DNA from: Oscillibacter valericigenes
GTDB lineage: Bacteria; Bacillota; Clostridia; Oscillospirales; Oscillospiraceae
Assembly: GCF_021531915.1 (NCBI RefSeq)
Contig: NZ_JAFBIV010000006.1
Coordinates: 49,899-113,898, forward strand
Direction: 5' to 3'
Length of the DNA: 64,000 nt
Shown here piece after piece: positions 8,367-15,756 of the stretch (its first letter is position 1; the number at the start of each line of letters is the position of its first letter). Position numbers and translations under genes: made by a program. The notes beneath the pieces were generated by a model. That model had not been told where the DNA came from. It did no database searches and was given only the letters and a program-made list of their open reading frames with translations.

Positions 8367-9647
8367 TTATGCCTTTTTCAGACCTGTAATGAACGCCTGC
8401 ATTCGGTCGGCGCTGTCCTGCTTCATTTGGTCGGTAACGTGTCCGTATACATCCAGTGTGAAAGCCGCGGTAGCGTGTCCAAGGTTTCCTTGTACGGTCT
8501 TTATATCGTCCCCGTTCTGGAGAGAGGCAACGGCATAGCTGTGCCGCAAATCGTGAAAACGTGCATCAGGTATTCCCATATCCGCCGCAATCTCTTTGAA
8601 GTTCGTGCGGATCGTGTTCTGCGAAAGATTCCCTCCAAGTTCATTTGCAAACACCAAATTGGAAATACCAGCCGGGTTCTCACTTTCCCACGCTTCTCCA
8701 GCAAGTAGTCGCTGCTGGGCCTGCTTGGAACGCCGCCGCTTCAAAATATCCATGACAGTTGATGCCGGTTTGATAATACGGCCCTTGTTGCTCTTTGGTG
8801 TGGTGAAATGGTAGACTTCGTTATTCTCCGTTCTCCTGGTGAGCTGTTTCGCTACCTTTATGGTGCCGGCCTTGAAGTCGATGCAGTCCCATGTTAGGCC
8901 CAATACTTCTGACTGTCTCATACCTGTAAACAGTGCCACCATGAAAACATCCTCATATTTGGTCCCCTGAATCCGCTGGACAAATTCACCGATCTGCTCC
9001 GCGTCAAGCGGGACAATCTCTTTCCTGGTTGACCTGGGAAGTTCCACAAGAGAATTGTCCGCAGGGTTGAAAGGAATCTTCTTCAGCGCAACAGCTTTGG
9101 CGAGCATTTTATGGAGTACGCCGTGGATATTGCGAACGGTTTTCGCGGACATTGGTACTTCTTCCGTCACTGGCTTGCCGTTCTTCTTGATTATTTTGCC
9201 GTCATTATCCCGCTGCGGGACAGTTCGACCATGATCCAGAAGGCCGTTGTAAAATTTCTGAATTGTCTCCGTATTGAGCCTGGAAAGTTCGATGTTCCCC
9301 ATAGCTGGGCGAATATGGGTATCAATAGTTTTCCTGTACGCATCCAGGGTAGTTTCCTTGACTTTCGCGTTGTATTCCTGGAGCCAGATGGTGGCCCATT
9401 CCCCAACGGTTAATTTATTAGGGGCCGTATAGGTGCCTGTATTCAAGGTAACAGATACCGCCTGCAGCTTCTCCCGGACTTCCTTCTGCGTCCGCCCATA
9501 GATGGACTTCTGAACCTGTTTCCCAGTGCCTGGGTCTCTACCCTCCGTATACCGGGCTTCCCAATAGGTGTACGGTTTCCCATTCCGGGTAACGGTTTTC
9601 TTGCGGATAGTGCCGGTGCCATGGGCGTTACGGCTACTCTTTGCCAT
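8367..9647 (-). CDS. Island integrase (tyrosine recombinase)
   Basis: 426 residues from an ATG at 9647; AGAGGGA precedes it, whereas the ATG 21 nt upstream lacks a ribosome site. Domains: AP2-like arm-binding (about 12-75), SAM-like core-binding (80-195), catalytic with R244, K285, H365, R368, H391 and Y401 (LDVYGH). It shares the NGDD(I/V)KTVQGNLGHATAAFT block with the integrase ending at 8038, so the two are homologs. The start lies one base after the repressor stop, forming a two-gene minus-strand operon. Its 3' end faces the left att site about 200 bp away, as expected for the enzyme that inserted the island at tRNA-Gln. Confidence 0.95.
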   Translation of the reverse strand: MAKSSRNAHGTGTIRKKTVTRNGKPYTYWEARYTEGRDPGTGKQVQKSIYGRTQKEVREKLQAVSVTLNTGTYTAPNKLTVGEWATIWLQEYNAKVKETTLDAYRKTIDTHIRPAMGNIELSRLNTETIQKFYNGLLDHGRTVPQRDNDGKIIKKNGKPVTEEVPMSAKTVRNIHGVLHKMLAKAVALKKIPFNPADNSLVELPRSTRKEIVPLDAEQIGEFVQRIQGTKYEDVFMVALFTGMRQSEVLGLTWDCIDFKAGTIKVAKQLTRRTENNEVYHFTTPKSNKGRIIKPASTVMDILKRRRSKQAQQRLLAGEAWESENPAGISNLVFANELGGNLSQNTIRTNFKEIAADMGIPDARFHDLRHSYAVASLQNGDDIKTVQGNLGHATAAFTLDVYGHVTDQMKQDSADRMQAFITGLKKA

Positions 9648-9648
9648 T

Positions 9649-10332
9649 TTACCATCCCTCTTTTTCATCTATTTTATCGTTGATGTCTTGTACTTTTTTC
9701 GATAGATCAGCGTATGCAGACGCACCCCGAAGAACTTCCTTGAGTTCTTCGGCTGCTTCAAAATGCGCCATTCTGAAAGTTTTATATCCTTCGTTAATGG
9801 ATTCTCTGCTGTTGGAAATTGTATATGAATCACACTTGCCAATATTCTTCTCAATACGTTGTATGTCGGATTCTAAATGCTTTTTGATGCCACGCATTTC
9901 TATAAGTCGCCACATAATGCGGTCAAGATTTGGACTTAAGAAAGTGTTCCAGGCCTGCATTTTTTCGATATCATTCACGTTTTGAAAAAGGTACTTAACA
10001 AACCATTCGCAAAGACCTGTTGAATCACATATTTCTCTTACGTTTTGGTTGCGATCTTTTATATCAGTTACCCCTAATAGGTAGTCATTAGAAACGCCGT
10101 AGAAATCTGAGATGCATGCTATATATTGAGTGTTCATTTTTGAACAAGGCAATTGCCCGTCTCTAACCTTGGAGCTATTCAGATCTGAAACCTCATAACT
10201 CTGCAAGCTATCCTTACTTATTGAGATTCCGTATTGTTGTTTGAGAGCATCTGCAAGTTTTGCGTTGGATAGTTCCTTATCTTCTCTCAAGGTTTTCAAC
10301 CTCTTCGCCATTTTAAAAAAGTCTGCGTTCAT
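9649..10332 (-). CDS. XRE-family repressor-like regulator
   Basis: 227 residues with GGAGG about 8 nt upstream. The N-terminal Cro/CI-type helix-turn-helix spans about 8-85 (AKRLKTLREDKELSNAKLAD, SYEVSDLN, IACISDFYGVSNDYLLG). The remainder is alpha-helical with charged heptads (IQRIEKNI, AEELKEVL), probably for oligomerisation or ligand sensing; no LexA-type peptidase motif is seen. It lies upstream of the integrase and divergent from the regulator/excisionase genes, with GTAATAT repeats between them. By position it is the master repressor, comparable to CI or the satellite Stl proteins. The gene is clearly more AT-rich than the host DNA. Confidence 0.85.
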   Translation of the reverse strand: MNADFFKMAKRLKTLREDKELSNAKLADALKQQYGISISKDSLQSYEVSDLNSSKVRDGQLPCSKMNTQYIACISDFYGVSNDYLLGVTDIKDRNQNVREICDSTGLCEWFVKYLFQNVNDIEKMQAWNTFLSPNLDRIMWRLIEMRGIKKHLESDIQRIEKNIGKCDSYTISNSRESINEGYKTFRMAHFEAAEELKEVLRGASAYADLSKKVQDINDKIDEKEGW

Positions 10333-10351
10333 ACTTCCATCCTCCGATTTC

Positions 10352-10467
10352 GTAATATATTACTATAAAAATAATATTCTTTGTAATATTTTTATTTTCT
10401 TCCACTATGAAAAACCTTCAATTCGTAATATAATCATCATCAAGGAAATAATAGCAGAAAATATTAC
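10352..10467. promoter_or_regulatory. Operator cluster between repressor and lytic-side genes
   Basis: The AT-rich intergenic region holds four copies of a GTAATAT(T/A) motif: GTAATATATTAC (10352-10363, palindromic), GTAATATT (10383-10390), GTAATATA (10424-10431) and the inverted AATATTAC (10460-10467). The spacing of about 30-40 bp and the location between divergent genes fit operators for the XRE repressor. No promoter could be fixed with certainty. Confidence 0.5.
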
Positions 10468-10494
10468 ATAAGTCAATTAGAGAGGTTGGTTTAG

Positions 10495-10671
10495 ATGAAT
10501 GAAAAAGTAAGAACAGCAGCTTCAAATAATGGTATTCCATTGTGGAAGGTTGCTATGTTTGCCGAAATTAGTGAGCCGACAATTATACGGTGGTTAAGAG
10601 TTCCACTCACACCAGAGAAGGAAGTACGTTTGCTGAATGCGATTGAACAGGCTAAGAAGGAACAGGAGTAA
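10495..10671 (+). CDS. Small HTH regulator, divergent from the repressor
   Basis: A 58-residue ORF with AGAGAGG upstream. ASNNGIPLWKVAMFAEISEP followed by TIIRWLR reads as a compact helix-turn-helix (KVAMFAEISEPTI is the HTH core), then a charged tail ending in AIEQAKKEQE. It is the first gene of the rightward transcript, 2 nt before the excisionase start. In satellites and prophages this position holds the Cro-like or activator partner of the repressor. The assignment is by position and predicted HTH only. Confidence 0.65.
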   Translation: MNEKVRTAASNNGIPLWKVAMFAEISEPTIIRWLRVPLTPEKEVRLLNAIEQAKKEQE

Positions 10672-10673
10672 TT

Positions 10674-10856
10674 ATGGACGATAAACTTGCACTTAACAGC
10701 AGGGAAGCAGCCTCCGCGCTTGGAATTTCGCTCCCTACCTTCTATGAGCTTTCCAACCGGGCTGACTTTCCATGTATCCGTGTGGGCCGCAGGGTGCTGG
10801 TTCCCATTGATGGTCTGCGCGCTTGGCTCCTGAAGGAGGCAGGAAAGCATGATTGA
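10674..10856 (+). CDS. xis: Excisionase (HTH_17 family)
   Basis: 60 residues with AGGAACAGGAG upstream. LNSREAASALGISLPTFYEL is the winged-helix recognition segment and IRVGRRVLVPIDGLRAWL the wing, a standard DNA-binding excisionase pattern. It overlaps the primase start by 8 nt (ATG at 10849), so both are translationally coupled. It probably directs the island integrase to excise at the 26-bp tRNA repeats, possibly by binding the AAAGGGTAAAC arms. Confidence 0.8.
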   Translation: MDDKLALNSREAASALGISLPTFYELSNRADFPCIRVGRRVLVPIDGLRAWLLKEAGKHD

Positions 10857-11430
10857 TTTCCGCACAATCAGGGAGCGTATCTCAGCACAGGACGCAGCGA
10901 AGTTCTACGGAGCAGAATTTGACCGCCGCGGCTGGGCACTTTGTCCCTTTCATGGGGACAGCCACCCATCCGTGAGCTTCAAGAACGGGCGCTTTCGGTG
11001 TTGGTCCTGTGGTGCAAGCGGTGACGCACTGGACTACACGGCACGGCTTTTTGACCTGGACAGTGTGCAAGCCGCTCATAAGCTGGACGCTGATTTTGGA
11101 CTTGGCCTTTCTTCGGGTTGCAACAATTCCGCAGAGGCACAGCAGAAAGAGGATAATAGGAAGGCAATAGCGGCAGCTCATCAGCGATTTGAGACATGGC
11201 GCGAACAGGCCATGAACAAACTCAATGAAATTTTTCGCATAGCTCACACAGCATTGAAACGCTTGCCGGAACCACTTTCGGAGCGGGAGTGCCTTGCGCT
11301 TAGGTATCAGGCAAGAGCGGAATACTTGTCGGGGGTGCTGGAGGATGGTTCTCCAGAAGAGCAGGCACAGCTATACAGAGAACGGAAGGAGATGGAGAAG
11401 TGGACAGAGCAAATTTTGAAAGGCTCATGA
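10849..11430 (+). CDS. CHC2 zinc-finger primase-like protein
   Basis: 193 residues. The CHC2 zinc ribbon is complete: C32, H35, C51 and C54 (CPFHGDSHPS ... FRCWSCGASGDALDYTA), the DNA-binding motif of DnaG-type primases. The catalytic TOPRIM domain is absent; after residue 80 the protein is a charged helical tail. It therefore resembles the short CHC2 proteins encoded just before D5-type helicases in phages and satellites, where it may guide primase activity to the origin. It overlaps the next gene by 31 nt. The zinc finger is certain; priming activity is not. Confidence 0.85.
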   Translation: MIDFRTIRERISAQDAAKFYGAEFDRRGWALCPFHGDSHPSVSFKNGRFRCWSCGASGDALDYTARLFDLDSVQAAHKLDADFGLGLSSGCNNSAEAQQKEDNRKAIAAAHQRFETWREQAMNKLNEIFRIAHTALKRLPEPLSERECLALRYQARAEYLSGVLEDGSPEEQAQLYRERKEMEKWTEQILKGS

Positions 11431-12902
11431 ACGAGGGTGCCTTTGAATCAAAAACAGAATCGTCCACTGTGCGTCCGCCTGACTTCTCGGATGCCGGTAA
11501 TGCGGCCGTATTTGTGCGAGAGCACAAGGGCGACTTGATTTTCACGGATGCGCTGGGCTGGCTGTGCTGGAACGGAACAGTCTGGGAACGTGGAGATCAC
11601 AGGGCTGAACATCTTGCTATTGAATTTACTGGCAGAATGTTTGAGGAGGCGGCGAGTGAATACCGGGATGCTCAAAGCACATTTACATCCGTTCAGATTC
11701 AAGTAGCAGAGGGGACAGCAACCAAGCAGGATGTTTCCGTAGCAAAAGAAGCTGTTAAGGATGCAAAGGAATACCTAGACCACGCAAAACAGTCGAGAAG
11801 CGCATTTCGGATCAAGGCAATTCTCGCTCTGGCAAAACCGTCCCTTGTTATCAAAGCGGACAAGCTGGACGGCAATTCTGCAGAACTAAATACACCCGCC
11901 GGAATCGTTGATCTGAATACAGGAAGCATCCGGAAACATGACAGAACCGCATATTGCACAAAAATTACATCCGCCGCTCCCGGTAGTGCCGGAGCGGCTA
12001 TGTGGATGGACTTCCTAGAAACCATTACAGGTGGGGACAGCAGCCTCATAGGCTTTTTGCAGTTGGTGGCCGGAATGGCCCTGCATGGCAAAGTGTACCA
12101 TGAGGGTTTGATCCTCGCTTACGGTTCTGGTCGCAACGGAAAATCTACATATTTCAATGGTTTACTTGCTGTCCTTGGTGACTATGCCGGGACCATTGAT
12201 GTATCAGTGCTGACTACGGACAGACAGAACAGGGGCGCAGCTCTCGCAACACTTAGAGGTAAGCGTCTGGTTGTAGCTGGTGAGTTGGAAGAAGGAAAGC
12301 GGCTTTCTGTATCCACACTTAAGCAAATCACATCGACAGACGCGATCTCAATCGAGGAGAAGTACAAGCAACCTGAGACAGTCACACCAACGCACAGTCT
12401 TGTCCTTTTCACAAACCATCTCCCCCGTGTTGGCAGTATGGACAACGGAACGTGGAGACGTTTACAGGTTGTTCCATTCAACGCCAGTATACCGGAAAAG
12501 TCTACGATTGCGAACTTTGGAGATGTCCTTGCAAGAGAAGCCGGACCCGCTATTTTGGCTTGGGCCATCCAAGGGGCTGTCAACTTTGCTCGGAATGGGT
12601 ACAAGCTGGACATTCCAGCCGCCGTTGAGGAAGTGACGGACGAATACAGGCAGCGGGAAAACTGGCTTGACAACTTCATTGAGGAGTGCTGTGTGCGAGA
12701 ACCAGATGCACGCGCCGGCGCCGCAGATTTGTATGGGACCTATAAAGAGTGGTCTGCTCAGAACGGTGACTATACGCGCAGGTTGAACGACTTCAATACT
12801 GCCATGGAATCGGCAGGCTATGAGAAACGCACCCCAAAGGGGAAAAAGGTTTGGATAGGAATCCGGGTGGACAATAGAGCAAGATATTCCCAAGTTTTGT
12901 AA
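11400..12902 (+). CDS. D5/P4-type SF3 replicative helicase (primase-helicase)
   Basis: 500 residues from a GTG at 11400 preceded by AAGGAG; an ATG at 11427 is the alternative. A D5-like N-terminal region (about 130-215, NTPAGIVDLNTGSI) precedes an SF3 ATPase: Walker A GSGRNGKST at 242-250, Walker B RLVVAGELEEG near 285-295, sensor motif LFTNHLPR near 340, and a C-terminal winged-helix part. Family members are ring helicases that open the origin of phages, P4 and satellites. The iteron cluster starting 4 nt after the stop is a likely binding site. With the CHC2 gene before it, this makes a self-contained replication module. Confidence 0.92.
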   Translation: MDRANFERLMNEGAFESKTESSTVRPPDFSDAGNAAVFVREHKGDLIFTDALGWLCWNGTVWERGDHRAEHLAIEFTGRMFEEAASEYRDAQSTFTSVQIQVAEGTATKQDVSVAKEAVKDAKEYLDHAKQSRSAFRIKAILALAKPSLVIKADKLDGNSAELNTPAGIVDLNTGSIRKHDRTAYCTKITSAAPGSAGAAMWMDFLETITGGDSSLIGFLQLVAGMALHGKVYHEGLILAYGSGRNGKSTYFNGLLAVLGDYAGTIDVSVLTTDRQNRGAALATLRGKRLVVAGELEEGKRLSVSTLKQITSTDAISIEEKYKQPETVTPTHSLVLFTNHLPRVGSMDNGTWRRLQVVPFNASIPEKSTIANFGDVLAREAGPAILAWAIQGAVNFARNGYKLDIPAAVEEVTDEYRQRENWLDNFIEECCVREPDARAGAADLYGTYKEWSAQNGDYTRRLNDFNTAMESAGYEKRTPKGKKVWIGIRVDNRARYSQVL

Positions 12903-12905
12903 AAT

Positions 12906-13071
12906 GGGTTGCGATACTGGGTTGCGGGTTGCGGTTTTTTCCTATTGTTTAAGGTATAACGGAAAAATTAAACCCTATATAGGAAGTTATGTTCCAGCCG
13001 CAACCCACCGCAACCCGATTCCTTGAAACCATTGCGACGCAAGGCTTTAATGGTTTTTGATGTCGCAACCC
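12906..13071. other. Candidate replication origin with inverted iteron sets
   Basis: Three GGGTTGCG copies (12906-12913, 12919-12926, 12926-12933) face three CGCAACCC copies (12999-13006, 13009-13016, 13064-13071), with a further degenerate CGCACCC at 13074. Between the sets lies an AT-rich stretch of about 65 bp (12934-12998) with runs of T and A. It sits directly behind the helicase gene. Satellite (SaPI/PICI) origins are known to consist of Rep iterons on both sides of an AT-rich region next to rep, so this is a strong candidate; function is inferred. Confidence 0.65.
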
Positions 13072-13103
13072 ACCGCACCCCTGAAACGGCAAAGGAGGCA
13101 GAA

Positions 13104-13727
13104 ATGGGGCTGAAATCACAGAAAAAAGGAGCGGCTGGAGAGCGGGAACTTGCAGACTGCCTCCGCCGCGCCGGATACCCTGTTTCGTGGGGCGGAAATA
13201 AGACATACGGGGCTGTTCCTGATGTGTCCGGCCTAACCGGCATTCACGTTGAGGTGAAGCGCCGGGAGAGGCTGAACATCACAGAGGCCATGGAGCAAGC
13301 GGAGCGAGATGCTGACCGATTCAGGGACGGTGCCCCCGCCGTGTTCCACCGAAAAAATAAAAGCCCATGGCTTGTTACCATGCGGCTTTCTGACTGGCTC
13401 CCCCTATATGCTTCGGCCCTTGCGCAGGATCAAGATCACGACGCGCACGCGCGTTTTTTTACATATAACCCTACAACTGATGAGAAAGGAGACACCATGG
13501 AAAACTTTTGGGAAACCGAGAAGCCGATGACCGCTGACACCGGCAAGAATGTCATCGAATTCTTCCCCGATGCGGGGAAACTGAGCATTTCCAAACCAAA
13601 CTGGACAGACAAGGAGGGCAACGAAAAGCGGGGCAAAACGGTCCTTCTTGACCTGGCTGCTGTCGCAAGCACCCCAGCCGCTGTCACCATTCTGGAAACT
13701 GTCCTAAAGACCGTGAAGGGAGCGTAA
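13104..13727 (+). CDS. PD-(D/E)XK nuclease (Hjc/VRR-like) with fused C-terminal domain
   Basis: 207 residues from the ATG at 13104, chosen for AAAGGAGG upstream. The N-terminal domain (1-115) has the resolvase-type nuclease core: E13 in KGAAGERELADCL, D40 in AVPDVSG, then E50-V-K52 (HVEVKRR), the metal-binding PD...EXK set. The C-terminal part (132-207, starting MENFWETEKP) has its own strong ribosome site and ATG inside the gene at 13497, so it may also be made alone as a 76-residue protein. The gene follows the origin candidate and probably processes replication or recombination intermediates. Confidence 0.75.
   Translation: MGLKSQKKGAAGERELADCLRRAGYPVSWGGNKTYGAVPDVSGLTGIHVEVKRRERLNITEAMEQAERDADRFRDGAPAVFHRKNKSPWLVTMRLSDWLPLYASALAQDQDHDAHARFFTYNPTTDEKGDTMENFWETEKPMTADTGKNVIEFFPDAGKLSISKPNWTDKEGNEKRGKTVLLDLAAVASTPAAVTILETVLKTVKGA
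13497..13727 (+). CDS. Possible separately translated C-terminal product of the nuclease gene
   Basis: AAAGGAGACACC directly precedes the ATG at 13497, in frame with the nuclease gene and with no stop between them. The 76-residue product (MENFWETEKPMTADTGKNVI...) has a compact beta-rich composition and no family I recognise. Either two ancestral genes fused by loss of a stop, or a nested in-frame gene is used. Which form is made cannot be told from sequence. Confidence 0.45.
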   Translation: MENFWETEKPMTADTGKNVIEFFPDAGKLSISKPNWTDKEGNEKRGKTVLLDLAAVASTPAAVTILETVLKTVKGA

Positions 13728-13730
13728 GAA

Positions 13731-13892
13731 ATGCCCAGGAAGAAAGCAGAACAAGCACCCGTGCCGGAGACCGTCACACTCACCTTAGAGGTGGACAGGA
13801 CTATCTATGACCAGATTATTGCATCTACGAAAATGTGTGGCTTCGATGACATTAACGAATGGTTGATGGAAGCAATCATGGACAAGGTGTGA
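13731..13892 (+). CDS. Small protein, ribbon-helix-helix-like, unknown
   Basis: A 53-residue ORF with GAAGGGAG about 8 nt before ATG and 3 nt after the previous stop. A basic start (MPRKKAEQ) is followed by a strand-helix-helix pattern (VTLTLEVDRTIYDQIIAS, then DDINEWLMEAIMDKV), reminiscent of RHH regulators though not a firm match. It is the last gene of the replication operon and is followed by a terminator. Function unknown. Confidence 0.55.
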   Translation: MPRKKAEQAPVPETVTLTLEVDRTIYDQIIASTKMCGFDDINEWLMEAIMDKV

Positions 13893-13896
13893 AAAG

Positions 13897-13925
13897 AGCC
13901 CTCCCGACTTGTGGAGGGCCTTTGA
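13897..13925 (+). terminator. Terminator of the replication operon
   Basis: GCCCTCC and GGAGGGC pair around CGACTTGT and are followed by CTTTG, a few bases after the small RHH-like gene. Confidence 0.65.
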
Positions 13926-13940
13926 TCCTGGCTTTGTTCC

Positions 13941-14726
13941 TTGCTGATACACCGGCATTTTTCTGATACCATCATATTACAGGTTAGAAGCCACAAAATG
14001 GCACAGTGGAGACCGAAGATGCAGGGTAATTCCATGGGTGTGGCTCGGAATGGCGCACAGGGCGTTTCTGTGCAAAACAATCCCCCTGCGCAGGGAACCG
14101 GATATGCGGCCACCGAGTTGGGTCGTCCAAGTTCCCCTCTGGGCGTTTCAGCCACGCAGGAGGATACTTCCAGTGTAGCATCTTCCGCAGGAAATGCAAG
14201 CGCGAAAATGGACCCTCTGCTGGAAATGCTGATCGTCACACAGAACACCTCTGACGCAAATAAAGAAAAGATGCAGGTTGATACATCCCAGAATCCTACC
14301 GTAAACGGTGGAAACGAAAGTGGATATAAACCCGCATCTATTGGAGCTCCTACTTCGATGGTGAATGCAGTTGAACCAGCCGCCAGCACCTATACGCCCA
14401 AAGCGATTGAACCTGAAGCTCCTACTGGTACTGTAACACAATCCGGCGCAAATCACAAGAACAATATGACTGTAAGGAAGCCGCAATCCGAGGGTAATTC
14501 CATGGGTGCACAGGAAAACACCGCACAGGGCGTTTCTGGCGCGAACAATTATCGTACACATCAGGTAATAAAAATGGACCTGACCCCTGCGGAGGCCAGC
14601 TTGGTAGGTCCAGCACCTACGGCTTCCTCCGAGACGTCAAGTCCGGTTGAGGGTACGCGTCCCCTCAATGCGGAGGACATATCAGCTTCTTTCCAAAGGG
14701 GTACAATTCCCCCAGGCGATGGCTGA
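13941..14726 (+). CDS. Low-complexity ORF with internal duplication, unknown
   Basis: A 261-codon open frame rich in Ser, Thr, Ala, Asn, Gly and Pro, probably disordered, with no recognised domain. A duplicated block appears as GNSMGVARNGAQGVS near residue 29 and GNSMGAQENTAQGVS near 183; at DNA level GGGTAATTCCATGGGTG and GCACAGGGCGTTTCTG recur at about 14024 and 14491. No ribosome site precedes any candidate start (ATGs at 13941, 13998 or 14019). The codons read like real coding sequence, but it could be a decayed gene or a structured non-coding region. An overlapping minus-strand frame looks worse. Confidence 0.35.
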   Translation: MLIHRHFSDTIILQVRSHKMAQWRPKMQGNSMGVARNGAQGVSVQNNPPAQGTGYAATELGRPSSPLGVSATQEDTSSVASSAGNASAKMDPLLEMLIVTQNTSDANKEKMQVDTSQNPTVNGGNESGYKPASIGAPTSMVNAVEPAASTYTPKAIEPEAPTGTVTQSGANHKNNMTVRKPQSEGNSMGAQENTAQGVSGANNYRTHQVIKMDLTPAEASLVGPAPTASSETSSPVEGTRPLNAEDISASFQRGTIPPGDG

Positions 14727-14863
14727 CGATATCCTCGTTAAAAACAGTGTACCACAGGAAGAGACGGAACGCAACAGAGGGCCTATGAAGTATTGATGGC
14801 ACTTCATAAAATTTTGACCCGGAAAGAGGAAAGGGTGCCCCCTGTTTTTCCGTTACCCCCATA

Positions 14864-14899
14864 GAAAGGATGTTCCAAGCCGGAGCATCCTTTCTTTTT
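14864..14899 (+). terminator. Strong hairpin terminator
   Basis: A 13-bp stem (GAAAGGATGTTCC with GGAGCATCCTTTC) over AAGCC is followed by TTTTTA. Confidence 0.75.
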
Positions 14900-15191
14900 A
14901 CGGGTAATGGGCCAATGTTTTGTGGATGGCGTGTGAGAATGTGGTGGGATAATCTCCACCCCGTTCCCTGAACCACCCGCCCGTTTTTCCGCTACCCCCC
15001 TTGCTAGTCAGAGATACCATACATCCCCGGATCACCCACTGTCCAGCAGCACCCAGACCCCCGGCGCGGGTTCCTTTATTGCGCGCCGTACTGGACATAT
15101 CATAAATCGCGAAATAAGCCCCTACAAGCGCTTCCTCACGCTTCCGGGTATTCGGATACCCAACAAGCATAGAAACGCTCACAGAGCAAGC

Positions 15192-15217
15192 AAAAGGCCG
15201 AGGCAACCGCCCCGGCC
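15192..15217 (-). terminator. Terminator of the RHH gene
   Basis: On the minus strand GGCCGGGGC and GCCTCGGCC form a 9-bp stem over GGTT and are followed by TTTT. Confidence 0.7.
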
Positions 15218-15252
15218 CTCTCTAATGTATTGTATGTGAGCGTGACCAACCT

Positions 15253-15456
15253 TTAAAGGTGCCCATCCTCTCCGGCTCCCTTGTCCCGCTCCATCTGGTT
15301 TTCTATGGCCCTACTGATAAAACCGTTCACGCTCTCGCCCTGGCTCTCTGCGTGTGCCTTGATAATGTCCTTCTGGCCCTTTGGGAGTACCAGATTAACG
15401 CGATCATACGCCTTTGCAATATATTTATTTTGTGCCTTTGTGCTGGCTTTTCCCAT
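15253..15456 (-). CDS. Arc-type ribbon-helix-helix DNA-binding protein
   Basis: 67 residues; start at 15456 because AAAGGAG lies upstream and the earlier in-frame ATG lacks one. YDRVNLVLPKGQKDIIKAHA followed by ESQGESVNGFISRAIENQME is the beta-strand/helix/helix pattern of Arc/MetJ-type dimers, here with a Lys-rich N-terminal tail. Three near-identical 16-bp palindromes lie upstream between it and the divergent gene at 15757, which fits autoregulation and control of the small-gene operon. RHH proteins also act in plasmid partition or as antitoxins; no ParA or toxin partner is seen. Confidence 0.85.
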   Translation of the reverse strand: MGKASTKAQNKYIAKAYDRVNLVLPKGQKDIIKAHAESQGESVNGFISRAIENQMERDKGAGEDGHL

Positions 15457-15492
15457 AATATCACTCCTTTGCTCAAGTATATCAATTATATA

Positions 15493-15575
15493 ATAGTTAC
15501 GCAACTATATAATTTACACAAATATAGTTGCACAACTATGTGCAATATCCCGTCTTGATATAGTTGCGCAACGAT
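15493..15575. promoter_or_regulatory. Three palindromic operators ATAGTTGCGCAACTAT
   Basis: ATAGTTACGCAACTAT (15493-15508), ATAGTTGCACAACTAT (15524-15539) and ATAGTTGCGCAACGAT (15560-15575) lie between the RHH gene and the rightward operon. Centres are 31 and 36 bp apart, roughly three helical turns. A three-site array next to an RHH gene suggests cooperative RHH binding as repressor, or a centromere-like site. Confidence 0.7.
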
Positions 15576-15756
15576 GTTATGATGTAATCACAGCAAGGGA
15601 ACAAACGAAAACAGTTCAGACACCGGCAATCGTTGAAGCCTAACACCGAGATCACGGACAAGGGCGGAACGGTATAGGGAATGGGAAGCAGATGAGGCCA
15701 CAGCCCTAACGACCACCGCCGCCGGAGTTCCCCAAAATAACAAGGAGGATGTACAA

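Larger units (their letters stand above)
14727..15252. other. Island intergenic region with hairpins and a repeated 17-mer
   Basis: No convincing gene. It contains GTTTTTCCGTTACCCCC at 14844-14860 and the near-identical GTTTTTCCGCTACCCCC at 14983-14999, plus one terminator in each direction. Open frames on the minus strand lack ribosome sites and familiar composition. Confidence 0.4.

Noticed and set aside
13805..14389. Minus-strand frame opposite the low-complexity ORF
   Set aside because: Cysteine- and serine-rich with no ribosome site; the plus-strand frame has better composition, though also doubtful.
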